A DNA stretch of 64,000 nucleotides, from NCBI GenBank assembly GCA_019118565.1, contig DWYR01000009.1, forward strand, positions 124,001 to 188,000, in the 5' to 3' direction. Below, one piece after another: positions 1 to 9,152 of this stretch (the stretch's first letter is position 1; every line of letters starts with the position of its first letter). The notes under the pieces were generated by a model, which saw only the letters and a list, made by a program, of their open reading frames with translations, was not told the DNA's origin and did not search any database. The DNA is from Candidatus Alistipes avicola. Its GTDB lineage: Bacteria; Bacteroidota; Bacteroidia; Bacteroidales; Rikenellaceae. Made by a program: the position numbers and the translations under genes.

Positions 1-915
1 GGCGACGAAGATAATACGTCGAGCATTCAAAAACTTTTCCTGATTGTCCCGAATGCCGGAAAGGATTACATCATAGGTGTCGGGATTGATTCGGCCGCGA
101 ATACAATCCACAATGGTTTTAGGCTGCTCGAAGATCTCTTTCAACATGAAGTGGGGATATCCTCCCTTCTCGAGCTGCGAGATACTGAGCTGCAACTTCT
201 TGATGTCGATTTTACTCTCCTGATTATCGAGTGTGACGATTTTCAGCGGTTGGGTCCGGTTCATCACCACCACCTCTCCGTCATTCACATAAACGATACG
301 ATCCGTATAATCCACGATCGAAGAGGCATCCGATCCCAGGAAATATTCATCTTCACCGATACCGATCACCATCGGGCTGCTGCGACGGGCAGCAATAATC
401 TGATCCATATTCCCCCGCTCGACTACGGCGATCGCATAGGCCCCGATCACCTGTTTCAGAGCTTGCTGAACAGCCTCCAGGAGCGTACAATTGTTCGAAG
501 AACGGATGTATTCGATCAGATTGACAAGGACCTCCGTATCCGTATCGCTTTTGAACGTATAACCATTTTCGATCAACGCTTCCTTCAAGATACGGTAATT
601 TTCGATAATTCCGTTATGGATCAGAGCAATGTTGCCCGAATCGGAGTAGTGGGGATGGGCATTTACATCGTTCGGTTCACCGTGAGTCGCCCAACGGGTA
701 TGGGCAATACCGATTGTCCCATCCAGGTCTTTCGTCTCGACGAATCGCTCCAGATCGACCACCTTCCCCTTGCTTTTAAATACATTCAGGACACCGTCTT
801 TGTTTACCAATGCCAAACCGGCACTGTCATACCCTCGGTATTCCAAACGGTGGAGCCCCTTTATCAAAATGGGATAAGCCTGACGCTTACCTACATAACC
901 AACAATTCCGCACAT
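1..915 (-). CDS. glmS: Glutamine-fructose-6-phosphate aminotransferase, N-terminal half (cut by window edge)
   Basis: Makes glucosamine-6-phosphate from fructose-6-phosphate and glutamine, the entry step to UDP-GlcNAc and peptidoglycan. The 305 visible residues begin MCGIVGY, so Cys2 is the N-terminal nucleophile of the class II glutamine amidotransferase domain once Met is removed. The conserved RWATHG and HPH motifs follow, then the linker into the first SIS domain. The family is about 610 aa, so about half is outside the window. The start is certain because Cys must follow Met. glmM lies 3 kb upstream on the same strand, which fits a shared amino-sugar role. A TATCTTTG promoter element sits about 140 bp upstream of the start. 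Confidence 0.97.
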   Translation of the reverse strand, partial: MCGIVGYVGKRQAYPILIKGLHRLEYRGYDSAGLALVNKDGVLNVFKSKGKVVDLERFVETKDLDGTIGIAHTRWATHGEPNDVNAHPHYSDSGNIALIHNGIIENYRILKEALIENGYTFKSDTDTEVLVNLIEYIRSSNNCTLLEAVQQALKQVIGAYAIAVVERGNMDQIIAARRSSPMVIGIGEDEYFLGSDASSIVDYTDRIVYVNDGEVVVMNRTQPLKIVTLDNQESKIDIKKLQLSISQLEKGGYPHFMLKEIFEQPKTIVDCIRGRINPDTYDVILSGIRDNQEKFLNARRIIFVA

Positions 916-1052
916 ATCGCTTGTGAAATGTATTATTTTACCGCATCAGCTATTGCCGATGCCTGGAATTTTCGATCCCGTGCAACAAAAATAGTGCAAA
1001 CAATGATAATGCCCGATTATATGATCCTTTCTCGCAGGATATATAATTTTGG

Positions 1053-1060
1053 CAAAGATA
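1053..1060 (-). promoter_or_regulatory. Bacteroidetes -7 element for glmS
   Basis: TATCTTTG on the minus strand fits the TAnnTTTG consensus. It lies between the terminator at 1111-1153 and glmS. No clear -33 TTG was seen. A second possible element, TATTTTTG, lies at 986-993 on the same strand, nearer the gene. Confidence 0.5.
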
Positions 1061-1110
1061 CTTTTTTTAATCCATTTTAACGACGAAAAGTCTTTTTTCT
1101 TGCAATCTGC

Positions 1111-1153
1111 AAAAAAAGTCAGGAGAAGCCGATCGCTTCTCCTGACTTTTTTT
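1111..1153. terminator. Intrinsic terminator, bidirectional
   Basis: An 11-bp perfect stem (1118-1128 with 1136-1146) and a 7-nt loop are flanked by A7 on the left and T7 on the right. On the minus strand it ends the glmM-lipoprotein-dipeptidase unit just past the dipeptidase stop. Confidence 0.9.
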
Positions 1154-1166
1154 CTCTCTGATTCTG

Positions 1167-2537
1167 TTATTTTTCTGCAAAATACTTGTAGAAGAGCGGA
1201 ATCGTCTCAATTCCCTTGTAGAACTGATTGAGGCCATAGCTCTCGTTGGGCGAGTGAATGGCATCCTCGGCCAATCCGAATCCGATCAACAGGGATTTGA
1301 TTCCCAAAATCCGCTCGAAACCGCTGATGATGGGAATCGAACCGCCCGAATAGAAGGGGAGCGGTTTCTTGCCGAAGGTCTCTTCGATGGCCTGCTCGGC
1401 TGCCTGATAGGCCGGCATACTGGTCGGAGCGACGTAAGGCATACCGCCATGCAGGAACTTCACATCGATCTTCACGCTCTTCGGCGCAATGGCACGGAAA
1501 TGCTTTTCGAAAAGTTCGGCGATCTTCTCGAAGTTCTGGTTCGGCACCAGACGCATCGAGATCTTGGCCGATGCCTTCGAGGGGATGATTGTCTTGGTTC
1601 CCTCCTCGGTGTAGCCGCCCCAGATGCCGTTCACGTCGAGCGACGGACGGATACCAGTACGCTCCATGGTCGTAAATCCGGCTTCACCCTCCACGTCGTC
1701 GATATCGAGCGCCTCCTTATAGTTGTCCAGATTGAACGGAGCCTTGTTGAATGCCTCACGCTCCTCCTTGGTAAGTTCCAGCACGTCATCATAGAATCCC
1801 GGAATCGTCACATGGCCGTTCTCATCGACCAACGATGCCACCAGACGGGTCAGCACGTTGGCCGGATTGGCTACCGCACCTCCGAACAGACCCGAATGCA
1901 GATCCTTGTTCGGACCGGTTACCTCGACCTGCATATAGGTCAGACCGCGCAAACCGGTCGTAATGGAAGGAGTCTGCATCGAGATCATCGACGTATCGGA
2001 AACGAGGATGATATCCGCCTTCAACAACTCCTTGTTGTCCTCGCAGAATTTATAGAGGCTCGGCGAACCGATCTCCTCCTCGCCCTCGAGCAGGAATTTT
2101 ACGTTACAAGGCAAATTGTCCGTCGCACACATCGACTCGAATGCCTTGGCGTGCATGAAGAGCTGCCCCTTGTCATCATCGGCACCACGTCCGTAGATCC
2201 GACCGTCCTTTACTTCCGGTTCGAACGGGGGGGTCCGCCACTCGTCGATCGGGTCGACCGGCATCACGTCATAATGGCCGTATACAAGGACGGTTTTCGC
2301 AGCCGGATCGATGATCTTCTCGGCAAAGACAACCGGATTGCCCTCGGTCGGGAGCACGTCTGCCCGGTCGGCACCGGCTTTCACCAAAGAGGCTGCCAGC
2401 CACTCGGCACACTTTACCATCTGGGGTTTGTATTCGGTTTGCGCGCTGATTGAAGGGATGCGCAGCAAGTCGAACAACTCACTGAGAAAACGCTCTTTGT
2501 TCTGTTCGATGTAATTCTGTACTTTCACTTTGTCCAT
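1167..2537 (-). CDS. M20 family metallodipeptidase
   Basis: A zinc-dependent dipeptidase or aminoacylase-like hydrolase, probably cytosolic, of 456 aa. Metal-binding motifs are visible: GHYDV near residues 87-91 (His88), the bridging Asp in GRGADDDKG (about 120), and the catalytic acid pair in EGEEEIGSP (151-159). A dimerisation lid domain occupies the middle. The start at 2537 is preferred over an upstream in-frame Met because the family N-terminus begins here and an AGAGAGA purine stretch lies a few bases upstream. It is the last gene of a three-gene unit with glmM and a lipoprotein, 25 bp after the lipoprotein stop. Substrate cannot be read from sequence. Confidence 0.93.
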   Translation of the reverse strand: MDKVKVQNYIEQNKERFLSELFDLLRIPSISAQTEYKPQMVKCAEWLAASLVKAGADRADVLPTEGNPVVFAEKIIDPAAKTVLVYGHYDVMPVDPIDEWRTPPFEPEVKDGRIYGRGADDDKGQLFMHAKAFESMCATDNLPCNVKFLLEGEEEIGSPSLYKFCEDNKELLKADIILVSDTSMISMQTPSITTGLRGLTYMQVEVTGPNKDLHSGLFGGAVANPANVLTRLVASLVDENGHVTIPGFYDDVLELTKEEREAFNKAPFNLDNYKEALDIDDVEGEAGFTTMERTGIRPSLDVNGIWGGYTEEGTKTIIPSKASAKISMRLVPNQNFEKIAELFEKHFRAIAPKSVKIDVKFLHGGMPYVAPTSMPAYQAAEQAIEETFGKKPLPFYSGGSIPIISGFERILGIKSLLIGFGLAEDAIHSPNESYGLNQFYKGIETIPLFYKYFAEK

Positions 2538-2562
2538 AGTTATCTCTCTTCTCAATCTTTGA

Positions 2563-2916
2563 TTAATGAATCTCACGTTTATCGCTCTTATCGAGTTCGA
2601 TCGTACGCCCTCGTCGAACTTCAAGACTCTTTTCAGCCGAGCGGCTGTCCGGTTCGAGCGTCAATCCCTTCTTGCCGGAATTTTGCTGCTGCGAGGAGGA
2701 GTGTTCCTTCCCCTCCGGAATCGAGACATGCCTTTGGGCTTCGACAATCCTCGTTCGGACGCTCCGCTCGTCTTCGGTATTTATCCGACTCCCATCCGGG
2801 CAGACCACCCTAACCGTCGGAGAGTTTTGCGTGCCATTCACTTCCTTAGATGCATTTTTCCCGCTGCAACCGGCCAGCGACAGGAGCAATCCTGCCAATA
2901 CGAGTATCTTTTCCAT
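2563..2916 (-). CDS. Small lipoprotein, unknown function
   Basis: 117 aa. A type II signal peptide (MEKILVLAGLLLSLAGCSG) ends in the lipobox LAGC, so mature Cys17 should be acylated. Ser follows the Cys, and I cannot say which membrane retains it. The rest is polar and low in hydrophobics, with a Gln/Ser/Lys-rich middle and basic/acidic C-terminus. I recognise no domain. It starts 20 bp after the glmM stop and ends 25 bp before the dipeptidase, so it is probably co-transcribed with both. The start was chosen at the Met directly before the hydrophobic stretch; an upstream in-frame Met would overlap glmM. Confidence 0.75.
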   Translation of the reverse strand: MEKILVLAGLLLSLAGCSGKNASKEVNGTQNSPTVRVVCPDGSRINTEDERSVRTRIVEAQRHVSIPEGKEHSSSQQQNSGKKGLTLEPDSRSAEKSLEVRRGRTIELDKSDKREIH

Positions 2917-2936
2917 CTTTTTTATTTCTACAGTCG

Positions 2937-4325
2937 TTAAATGTGACAAATCTCTTTGATCTCCGCGATGAAACGCTGTGCCAACGCATCCGCTTCAGCC
3001 ATTGTACCGGCTTCCGTATAGACCCGGATAATCGGCTCCGTATTCGATTTGCGCAGATGTACCCAACTCTCCGGGAAATCGATCTTTACACCATCTATAT
3101 CATTCACCCGTTCATTATGGTAGCGTTCCTTTATCTCATGCAGTACTTTATCCACATCGATAGCCGGCGTAAGGGCAATCTTGTTCTTCGAGGCGAAGTA
3201 TGCCGGATAGGTTTTGCGCAGTCCGGTCATCGTCATACCGTTCTTGGCAAGGTAGGTCAGGAAAAGAGCCACACCTACCAGTGCATCGCGACCATAGTGC
3301 AACTCCGGATAGATCACTCCACCGTTGCCCTCGCCGCCGATAACAGCTCCGACCTCCTTCATCCTGGCCACGACATTCACCTCTCCGACAGCCGATGCAA
3401 AATACTTGCCGCCACGGCGAAGTGTCACGTCACTTAAAGCTCTTGAAGAGCTCAGGTTGGATACCGTATTTCCCGGTGTATGGGAAAGGACATAATCAGC
3501 CACGGCAACCAGCGTATACTCCTCGACGAACATCGATCCATCCTGACTGACGAGCGCCAGACGATCCACATCCGGGTCAACCACTACGCCCAGATCTGCC
3601 TTCTCGCGAACGATCACCTCCGAGATTTCGGTCAGATTTTCGGGCAGCGGCTCGGGGTTGTGGGCGAATTCGCCGGTCGGGGCGCAGTTCAGTTCGACAA
3701 CCTGGCATCCCAGTTGGCGCAACAGTTCGGGAATTACGATGCCGCCGACCGAATTGACCGCATCGACAACAACCTTGAAACCTCTTTTACGGACCGCCTC
3801 CACATCGACCAGCGGGAGCGCCAGCACACGACGGATATGCTCCTCATTGAATGACGAACGGGAGAGTACCTTGCCGATCCGATCTATATCCGGGAATTCG
3901 AAACCCTCCTCCTCGGCCAGAGCCAATACCCGTTTACCTTCCGCATCGCTCAAAAATTCGCCGTCGGCATTGAGCAGTTTCAACGCATTCCACTGGCGGG
4001 GGTTGTGCGATGCAGTGATGATGATACCGCCATCGGCCTTGTGGGTCGTAACGGCAACTTCGACACCGGGGGTGGTACACAATCCAACGTTGATTACATC
4101 GGCACCGCAACCGAGCAGAGTGCCTTCAACCAGGTCGTCGGCCATCGCGCCCGAAATACGGGCATCGCGTCCGACTACGATCGTAAGTTTGCGGGCAGGT
4201 TTCGATTCGGCGATGAACCGCACGTAGGCGGTCGTGAATTTGACAATATCGATCGGGGTCAGGTTATCTCCGGGAACACCTCCGATAGTTCCTCGGATTC
4301 CCGAAATGGATTTGATGAGAGTCAT
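2937..4325 (-). CDS. glmM: Phosphoglucosamine mutase (phosphohexomutase family)
   Basis: Interconverts glucosamine-6-phosphate and glucosamine-1-phosphate, the step after GlmS on the way to UDP-GlcNAc. The 462 aa show the four-domain alpha-D-phosphohexomutase layout. The phosphoserine loop is TASHNP with Ser at about residue 106. The magnesium loop is DPDVDRL at about 245, the sugar-specificity loop GEGNGG at about 325, and the C-terminal phosphate-binding loop RKSNTEP at about 430. Family members with the same loops include phosphomannomutase; the proximity of glmS on the same strand favours GlmM. It heads the unit with the lipoprotein and M20 dipeptidase. Confidence 0.9.
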   Translation of the reverse strand: MTLIKSISGIRGTIGGVPGDNLTPIDIVKFTTAYVRFIAESKPARKLTIVVGRDARISGAMADDLVEGTLLGCGADVINVGLCTTPGVEVAVTTHKADGGIIITASHNPRQWNALKLLNADGEFLSDAEGKRVLALAEEEGFEFPDIDRIGKVLSRSSFNEEHIRRVLALPLVDVEAVRKRGFKVVVDAVNSVGGIVIPELLRQLGCQVVELNCAPTGEFAHNPEPLPENLTEISEVIVREKADLGVVVDPDVDRLALVSQDGSMFVEEYTLVAVADYVLSHTPGNTVSNLSSSRALSDVTLRRGGKYFASAVGEVNVVARMKEVGAVIGGEGNGGVIYPELHYGRDALVGVALFLTYLAKNGMTMTGLRKTYPAYFASKNKIALTPAIDVDKVLHEIKERYHNERVNDIDGVKIDFPESWVHLRKSNTEPIIRVYTEAGTMAEADALAQRFIAEIKEICHI

Positions 4326-4400
4326 GTCTGCAAGCGCTTTTCATTGCACCCCGACAAGGGATACAATATGTTTATGAAAAATTTATCGAGCTCTATTTTT

Positions 4401-4430
4401 TTGAAATTCGAGGTAAATATATTACTTTTA
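4401..4430 (+). promoter_or_regulatory. Promoter for the nucleoside phosphorylase-dnaN run
   Basis: TTG at 4401-4403, then 19 bp, then TACTTTTA at 4423-4430, seven of eight positions matching TAxxTTTG-type sites. The phosphorylase ATG is 30 bp downstream. Confidence 0.5.
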
Positions 4431-4460
4431 TGCCAATTATGAAAACCAAAATTTGACACC

Positions 4461-5339
4461 ATGAGAACTATTCCATCTTCCGAACTGATAATCAACGACG
4501 ACGGGTCGATTTTCCACCTTCACCTCAAGCCCGAACAACTGGCCGACATTGTGATTCTGGTGGGAGATCCGGGACGAGTGGCCATGGTCGCCTCTTTTTT
4601 CGATAAACAGGAGTGCAGCGTATCCAACCGCGAATTCAATACCGTGACGGGAACGTATAAAGGCAAGCGGATGACCGTTCTTTCGACCGGCATCGGCATT
4701 GGCAATATCGACATTTCGGTAACCGAGCTCGACGCCCTGGCCAATGTGGATTTCGCCACACGCCAGGAGAAGACGGAAAAGCGACAGCTGACGCTGGTGC
4801 GCCTCGGCACGTCGGGGGCCCTGCAACCCGACATCAAAGTGGGGGATTTCGTCTTTGCCCGCACTTCAGTCGGCTTCGACGGCCTGCTGAACTACTACAA
4901 GGGACGCAACGAGGTCTGCGACCTGGAGATCGAGCGCGCCTTCATGCAGCACGTCGGCTGGAACGAGTTGCTGCCCAAACCATACTTCATCGATGCCGAC
5001 CGTTCGTTGCTCGAACTCTTCCGGGATACGACCACCGAAGGCATTACGATCGCTGCGCCCGGATTCTACGGGCCTCAGGGACGCTGGGTCCGTCTCGAAC
5101 CGGCCGATGCCCGTCTGAATGAGAAGATCGAGTCGTTCGACTACCACGGCCGCCGCATCACCAACTTCGAGATGGAGGGATCGGCGCTGGCCGGACTGGC
5201 AGCCCTCATGGGGCACAAGGCGGCAACGATCTGTACGATCATTGCACAGCGCGTCGCACTGGATGTCGAGACCGACTACAAGCCTTTCGTGAAAAAGATG
5301 GTACAGATGGCCCTCGACAAACTGGCCTCCATCGCATAA
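4461..5339 (+). CDS. Nucleoside phosphorylase (uridine phosphorylase-like)
   Basis: A PNP_UDP_1-fold enzyme that cleaves nucleosides with phosphate to give free base and ribose-1-phosphate, for pyrimidine or purine salvage. The 292 aa show the phosphate-binding GDPGRV motif near residue 35, a LGTSGALQ loop near 117 and the ribose-contacting NFEMEGSAL motif near 233. The length suits the trimeric/hexameric NP-I family. Whether uridine or another nucleoside is preferred is not decided by the visible residues. It is the first gene of the plus-strand run and dnaN follows after 40 bp. Confidence 0.88.
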   Translation: MRTIPSSELIINDDGSIFHLHLKPEQLADIVILVGDPGRVAMVASFFDKQECSVSNREFNTVTGTYKGKRMTVLSTGIGIGNIDISVTELDALANVDFATRQEKTEKRQLTLVRLGTSGALQPDIKVGDFVFARTSVGFDGLLNYYKGRNEVCDLEIERAFMQHVGWNELLPKPYFIDADRSLLELFRDTTTEGITIAAPGFYGPQGRWVRLEPADARLNEKIESFDYHGRRITNFEMEGSALAGLAALMGHKAATICTIIAQRVALDVETDYKPFVKKMVQMALDKLASIA

Positions 5340-5379
5340 CAAACAGGAATAAAGAACAAGATAAATATAAATAAAACGT

Positions 5380-6504
5380 ATGAAATTTTCCGTTTCAAGC
5401 TCTGCTTTGCTCTCACTGCTTGCCACTACGGGCAAGGTTATCAGCAACAAGAATACACTTCCCATCCTGGACTACTTCCTTCTGGAACTGACCGGGAATG
5501 AACTGAAGGTCACCACCTCCGATCTGGAGACTACGTTGACGGGGACGCTGCACGTCGATAACGTCGAAAGCGAAGGTACGATTGCAGCACCGGCCAAACT
5601 GATGCTCGATTCGCTCAAGGAGTTCGCCGAGATGCCTCTGACCATCGAGGTGAACGACCAGAACTGGGAGATCCGCCTCAGCTGGAAAAGCGGATCGCTC
5701 TCGATTCCGGGTGCCAGTGCCGTAAGCTATCCGGTAATCCAGACCCTCTCGCCCGACTGCAAGGAGCTTTCGCTCGATGTCGACACCTTGGTGAATGGGA
5801 TCAACAAGACGATCTTCGCAACGGCCGACGACGAGCTGCGTCCGGTCATGAACGGTGTATTCTTCAACCTGGAACCGGGCAAACTGACCTTCGTCGGAAC
5901 CGATGCCCACAAGTTGGTTCGCTACGAAATGTTGCTCGACAACGAGATCACCGCCTCGTTCATCCTCCCCAAGAAACCGGCCAACCTGCTAAAGACGGTC
6001 CTGCTCAAAGAGGAGGAGGCCATCCAGGTAAGCTTCGATTCGAAAAACGCGGTATTCCGTCTGAAGAGCCACACGCTCGTGTGCCGGCTCATCGAGGGCG
6101 TCTATCCGAACTACAACGCCGTTATCCCAGCCAACAATCCCAACAAGGTATTGGTCGATCGCATCGAATTGTTGAACGGTATCAAACGCGTAGCCGTCTG
6201 CTCGAACCCGACAACCAACCTGATCCGTATGGATATCGGAGGGAATCAGATCAATCTGACGGCACAGGATATCGACTTCTCCGTTTCTGCCAACGAGACG
6301 ATCAGTTGCAGCTACGAAGGACAGCCTATTACAATCGGCTTCAAATCGACCTTCCTGGTCGAAATCCTTTCGAATATGGAGACCCCGACGGTGATGATCG
6401 AATTGGCCGACTCGACCCGTGCCGGCGTATTCAATCCGGTATATGACGACAAGCGTCCCAGCACGACGCTGATGTTGCTCATGCCGATGATGATCAACGC
6501 ATAA
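5380..6504 (+). CDS. dnaN: DNA polymerase III beta subunit (sliding clamp)
   Basis: The 374 aa match the usual clamp length and the three repeated clamp domains (about 1-120, 125-250, 250-374). N-terminal MKFSVSSSALL and C-terminal LMLLMPMMI are typical clamp ends; the latter forms part of the partner-binding pocket. The protein dimerises into a ring that tethers DNA polymerase III to DNA. Its neighbours are a nucleoside phosphorylase upstream and a DEDDh exonuclease 24 bp downstream, rather than dnaA, so it is not in the classical dnaA-dnaN-recF order. dnaE, another replicase subunit, is 8 kb away. Confidence 0.97.
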   Translation: MKFSVSSSALLSLLATTGKVISNKNTLPILDYFLLELTGNELKVTTSDLETTLTGTLHVDNVESEGTIAAPAKLMLDSLKEFAEMPLTIEVNDQNWEIRLSWKSGSLSIPGASAVSYPVIQTLSPDCKELSLDVDTLVNGINKTIFATADDELRPVMNGVFFNLEPGKLTFVGTDAHKLVRYEMLLDNEITASFILPKKPANLLKTVLLKEEEAIQVSFDSKNAVFRLKSHTLVCRLIEGVYPNYNAVIPANNPNKVLVDRIELLNGIKRVAVCSNPTTNLIRMDIGGNQINLTAQDIDFSVSANETISCSYEGQPITIGFKSTFLVEILSNMETPTVMIELADSTRAGVFNPVYDDKRPSTTLMLLMPMMINA

Positions 6505-6528
6505 GCAAGCAGACGACATCTTCAAGAT

Positions 6529-7305
6529 ATGCAACTGAAACTCAAAAGGCCCATTATTTTCTTCGATCTGGAAACCACGGGTATCGACATAGCCCGTGAC
6601 CGGATCGTCGAGATCTCGATGGTCAAAGTGATGCCCGACGGGAAGGAGATCGTAAAGACCAAACGCATCAATCCGGGTATCCCCATTCCGCGAGAGGCCA
6701 CGGCCATCCACGGCATTACGAACGAGGATGTGAAAGATTGTCCACAATTTCCGCAGATCGCCCGCTCGCTGGCACAGTTCATCGAAGGTTGCGATTTCGG
6801 AGGGTTCAACTCCAACCGCTTCGATTTGCCGATGCTGGTCGAGGAGTTCATGCGAGCCGGAGTGGATGTCGATCTCCGTCATTGCAAATTCATCGACGTG
6901 CAAAACATCTTCCATAAGATGGAGCAGCGCACGCTTGTCGCCGCATACAAGTTTTACTGCGACAAGGATCTGACGGAAGCTCATTCAGCCGAAGCCGACA
7001 CGTTGGCTACGTACGAAGTGCTGAAAGCACAATTGGATCGCTATTCGGGAACACTGGAAAACGATGTGGCGGCATTGGCCGATTTTTCCACACGAGGACA
7101 ATCCGCCGATTTTGCAGGACGCATTCTGTTCAATGAAAAGGGGGAGGAGATCTTCGGATTCGGAAAGTACAAGGGGCGCTCCGTAGCCGAGATTTTCCAG
7201 TTGGACCCCGGCTACTACACCTGGATGATGAACGGAGATTTCCCGCTCTATACCAAAAAGGTGATCACGGAGATCCGCCTGCGGGGAAAAAACGAGAAAC
7301 CATAG
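6529..7305 (+). CDS. DEDDh 3'-5' exonuclease (DnaQ/ExoX-like)
   Basis: 258 aa. The N-terminal RNase T/DnaQ fold has ExoI motif FDLETTG near residue 14, ExoII around FGGFNSNRFD near 92, and ExoIII HSAEADT near 152, giving the full DEDDh set. The C-terminus (about 215-255), GFGKYKGRS followed by YYTWMM, resembles the small C-terminal domain of exonuclease X-type proteins. It could be the proofreading epsilon activity or a repair/processing exonuclease. Its place 24 bp after dnaN supports a role with the replicase. It ends 8 bp before the LysM protein. Confidence 0.88.
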   Translation: MQLKLKRPIIFFDLETTGIDIARDRIVEISMVKVMPDGKEIVKTKRINPGIPIPREATAIHGITNEDVKDCPQFPQIARSLAQFIEGCDFGGFNSNRFDLPMLVEEFMRAGVDVDLRHCKFIDVQNIFHKMEQRTLVAAYKFYCDKDLTEAHSAEADTLATYEVLKAQLDRYSGTLENDVAALADFSTRGQSADFAGRILFNEKGEEIFGFGKYKGRSVAEIFQLDPGYYTWMMNGDFPLYTKKVITEIRLRGKNEKP

Positions 7306-7313
7306 ACTTATTT

Positions 7314-9149
7314 ATGTTGAAAAAATTGTGTTTTGCGGTGGCATTGCTGCTCGCCGGGGCAAACCTGCAGGCAGCGGAGCCCCCGATTGAGAAATCACAG
7401 TCGGTTGTTTCGATCAACGGAGCCAAATACTACGTCCATACGGTCAAGGCGGGTGAAACGATCTATTCCTTGGCCAAAATATACGGAGTATCCGAACAAG
7501 TGATCACGAAAGAGAATCCGCAGTTGAACGAAGGACTCAAAACCGGACAGACGATCAAAATACCATTGGTGGAATCCGTCGTTACAAATCAGACGGAGAA
7601 AATATCTCCCCGTAAACTGAAGCGGACATTCGACCAACATGCCGTACAAGCCGGAGAGACGCTCTATTCGATCTCCAAACGATACTCCATTTCGGTCGAA
7701 ACGATCATCGAGGATAACCCGGGACTCGACCCCGTACACCTACAGATCGGGTCGAACCTTTTGATCCGTAAAAAGGCTATCGGAAAGACCGACGAAAGGG
7801 AAAATACGGAGGCCTGGTATCAATACAAGGATCAGCTCAACCAGGTTGCCAGTGACGGGTATCTCTACCACATCGTGGAATCAGGGGATACGATGTATGC
7901 CCTGGCCCGCCGTTTCGATACGACGGTCGAGACCTTGATTGAACTGAACGGGATCCAACCCTCCGAATTGCGTTCCGGGAGCATGATTAAAATCCCGGGA
8001 AGGGGTCGCATTGCATCTTCGGTCGGGTCGCAACCGGTCCAATCGGACCTTGTCGAATCCATAAAAACGATTCCGGTGAAAGAGATCGATTTCTGGGCGC
8101 TCAAGACGAACGAGCCGCTTCGGATTGCGTTATTGTTGCCTCTGAGCGAAGACGGGGGAGCCAATCCGAACTACACGGACTTCTATCAGGGATTCCTGCT
8201 TGGCTTGGAGAAAATTAAGAATGAATACCACTATTCGGTACGAGTCGATCTTTTCGATACCCAGCATAATACGGCACGTATGGAGCAAATCGTGGCCGAT
8301 CCCGACTTCAAGGAGGCTCAGCTAATCGTCGGTCCCGTCTATGAAGAGGAGCTACCTGCCGTGCTCGAATATGCCGAAGAGCACGCGATTCCGATCGTAT
8401 CTCCGCTGGACGATATAGAGCAGACCGAAAGCGACGTTCTTTTCCAGATGGCTCCACCTCAATCGCGCAAATACGCCAAAATCGAGGAGTTGGTGGATGG
8501 TGAGGATAAACACGTAACGCTGGTCTATGGAGAACATAACGACAAGGAGTTCGAGCATGAGATTCGCGCAACGCTCGGTCCGAATATCCATCCGGAAGTT
8601 ATGAATTACCGATTCGGCGACCGCAGCAGCGAACGGGCGATCAACTCGCTTCTCACCAACGGTCGGGATAATGTATTTATCGTTCTGTCGAACAACAGCA
8701 CGGAGGTAGATCGTATTTTGGCAGCTTTCTCATCCGCAAATACGAATCTGGTGGCACGCGGACGAACCGCTCCGAAATTTACGATCGTCGGCAATTCCCG
8801 GTGGAATCGCTTTCGTAACCTTGACCGGGCACTTTTCTTCAAGAATCGGGTCGTTCTTTTCTCGACCTATCATGCCAAACGAGATGCCGATATTATCAAA
8901 AAATTTGACAGCGACTACATCAAGGCCTTCGGTCTTCTACCTTCACTCTACTCGTACAGGGGATATGATGCGGCGATGATCTTCGCTCCAGCGATGTATT
9001 CCGACATTCAGTACGACATGGAAGGACGTAACTATACACCCTTGCAGACGACCTACACCTTCGAACAGGCCCCCGGAAGATACAATCACACCAATCAAAA
9101 CTGGATGAGAATCAACTACCATCCCGACTTCACCATAACCGTAGATTAA
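7314..9149 (+). CDS. Triple-LysM protein with periplasmic ligand-binding domain
   Basis: 611 aa, exported. The signal peptide covers residues 1-20 (cleavage near LQA/AEP). Three LysM repeats follow at about 40-85, 105-150 and 182-226, each with the GET or GDT turn and a closing basic or IP strand, which should bind peptidoglycan glycan chains. Residues about 265-605 resemble a type I periplasmic-binding/receptor ligand-binding fold (LLPLSED start, paired Rossmann-like lobes). A soluble binding domain fused to wall-binding modules recalls the LpoA-type role of activating wall synthases, but that is inference. It lies between an exonuclease and rex in a continuous run. Confidence 0.82.
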   Translation: MLKKLCFAVALLLAGANLQAAEPPIEKSQSVVSINGAKYYVHTVKAGETIYSLAKIYGVSEQVITKENPQLNEGLKTGQTIKIPLVESVVTNQTEKISPRKLKRTFDQHAVQAGETLYSISKRYSISVETIIEDNPGLDPVHLQIGSNLLIRKKAIGKTDERENTEAWYQYKDQLNQVASDGYLYHIVESGDTMYALARRFDTTVETLIELNGIQPSELRSGSMIKIPGRGRIASSVGSQPVQSDLVESIKTIPVKEIDFWALKTNEPLRIALLLPLSEDGGANPNYTDFYQGFLLGLEKIKNEYHYSVRVDLFDTQHNTARMEQIVADPDFKEAQLIVGPVYEEELPAVLEYAEEHAIPIVSPLDDIEQTESDVLFQMAPPQSRKYAKIEELVDGEDKHVTLVYGEHNDKEFEHEIRATLGPNIHPEVMNYRFGDRSSERAINSLLTNGRDNVFIVLSNNSTEVDRILAAFSSANTNLVARGRTAPKFTIVGNSRWNRFRNLDRALFFKNRVVLFSTYHAKRDADIIKKFDSDYIKAFGLLPSLYSYRGYDAAMIFAPAMYSDIQYDMEGRNYTPLQTTYTFEQAPGRYNHTNQNWMRINYHPDFTITVD

Positions 9150-9152
9150 GAC

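Noticed and set aside
151..1080. 309-aa open frame on the plus strand
   Set aside because: It is the antisense shadow of glmS, which has unmistakable family motifs on the minus strand.
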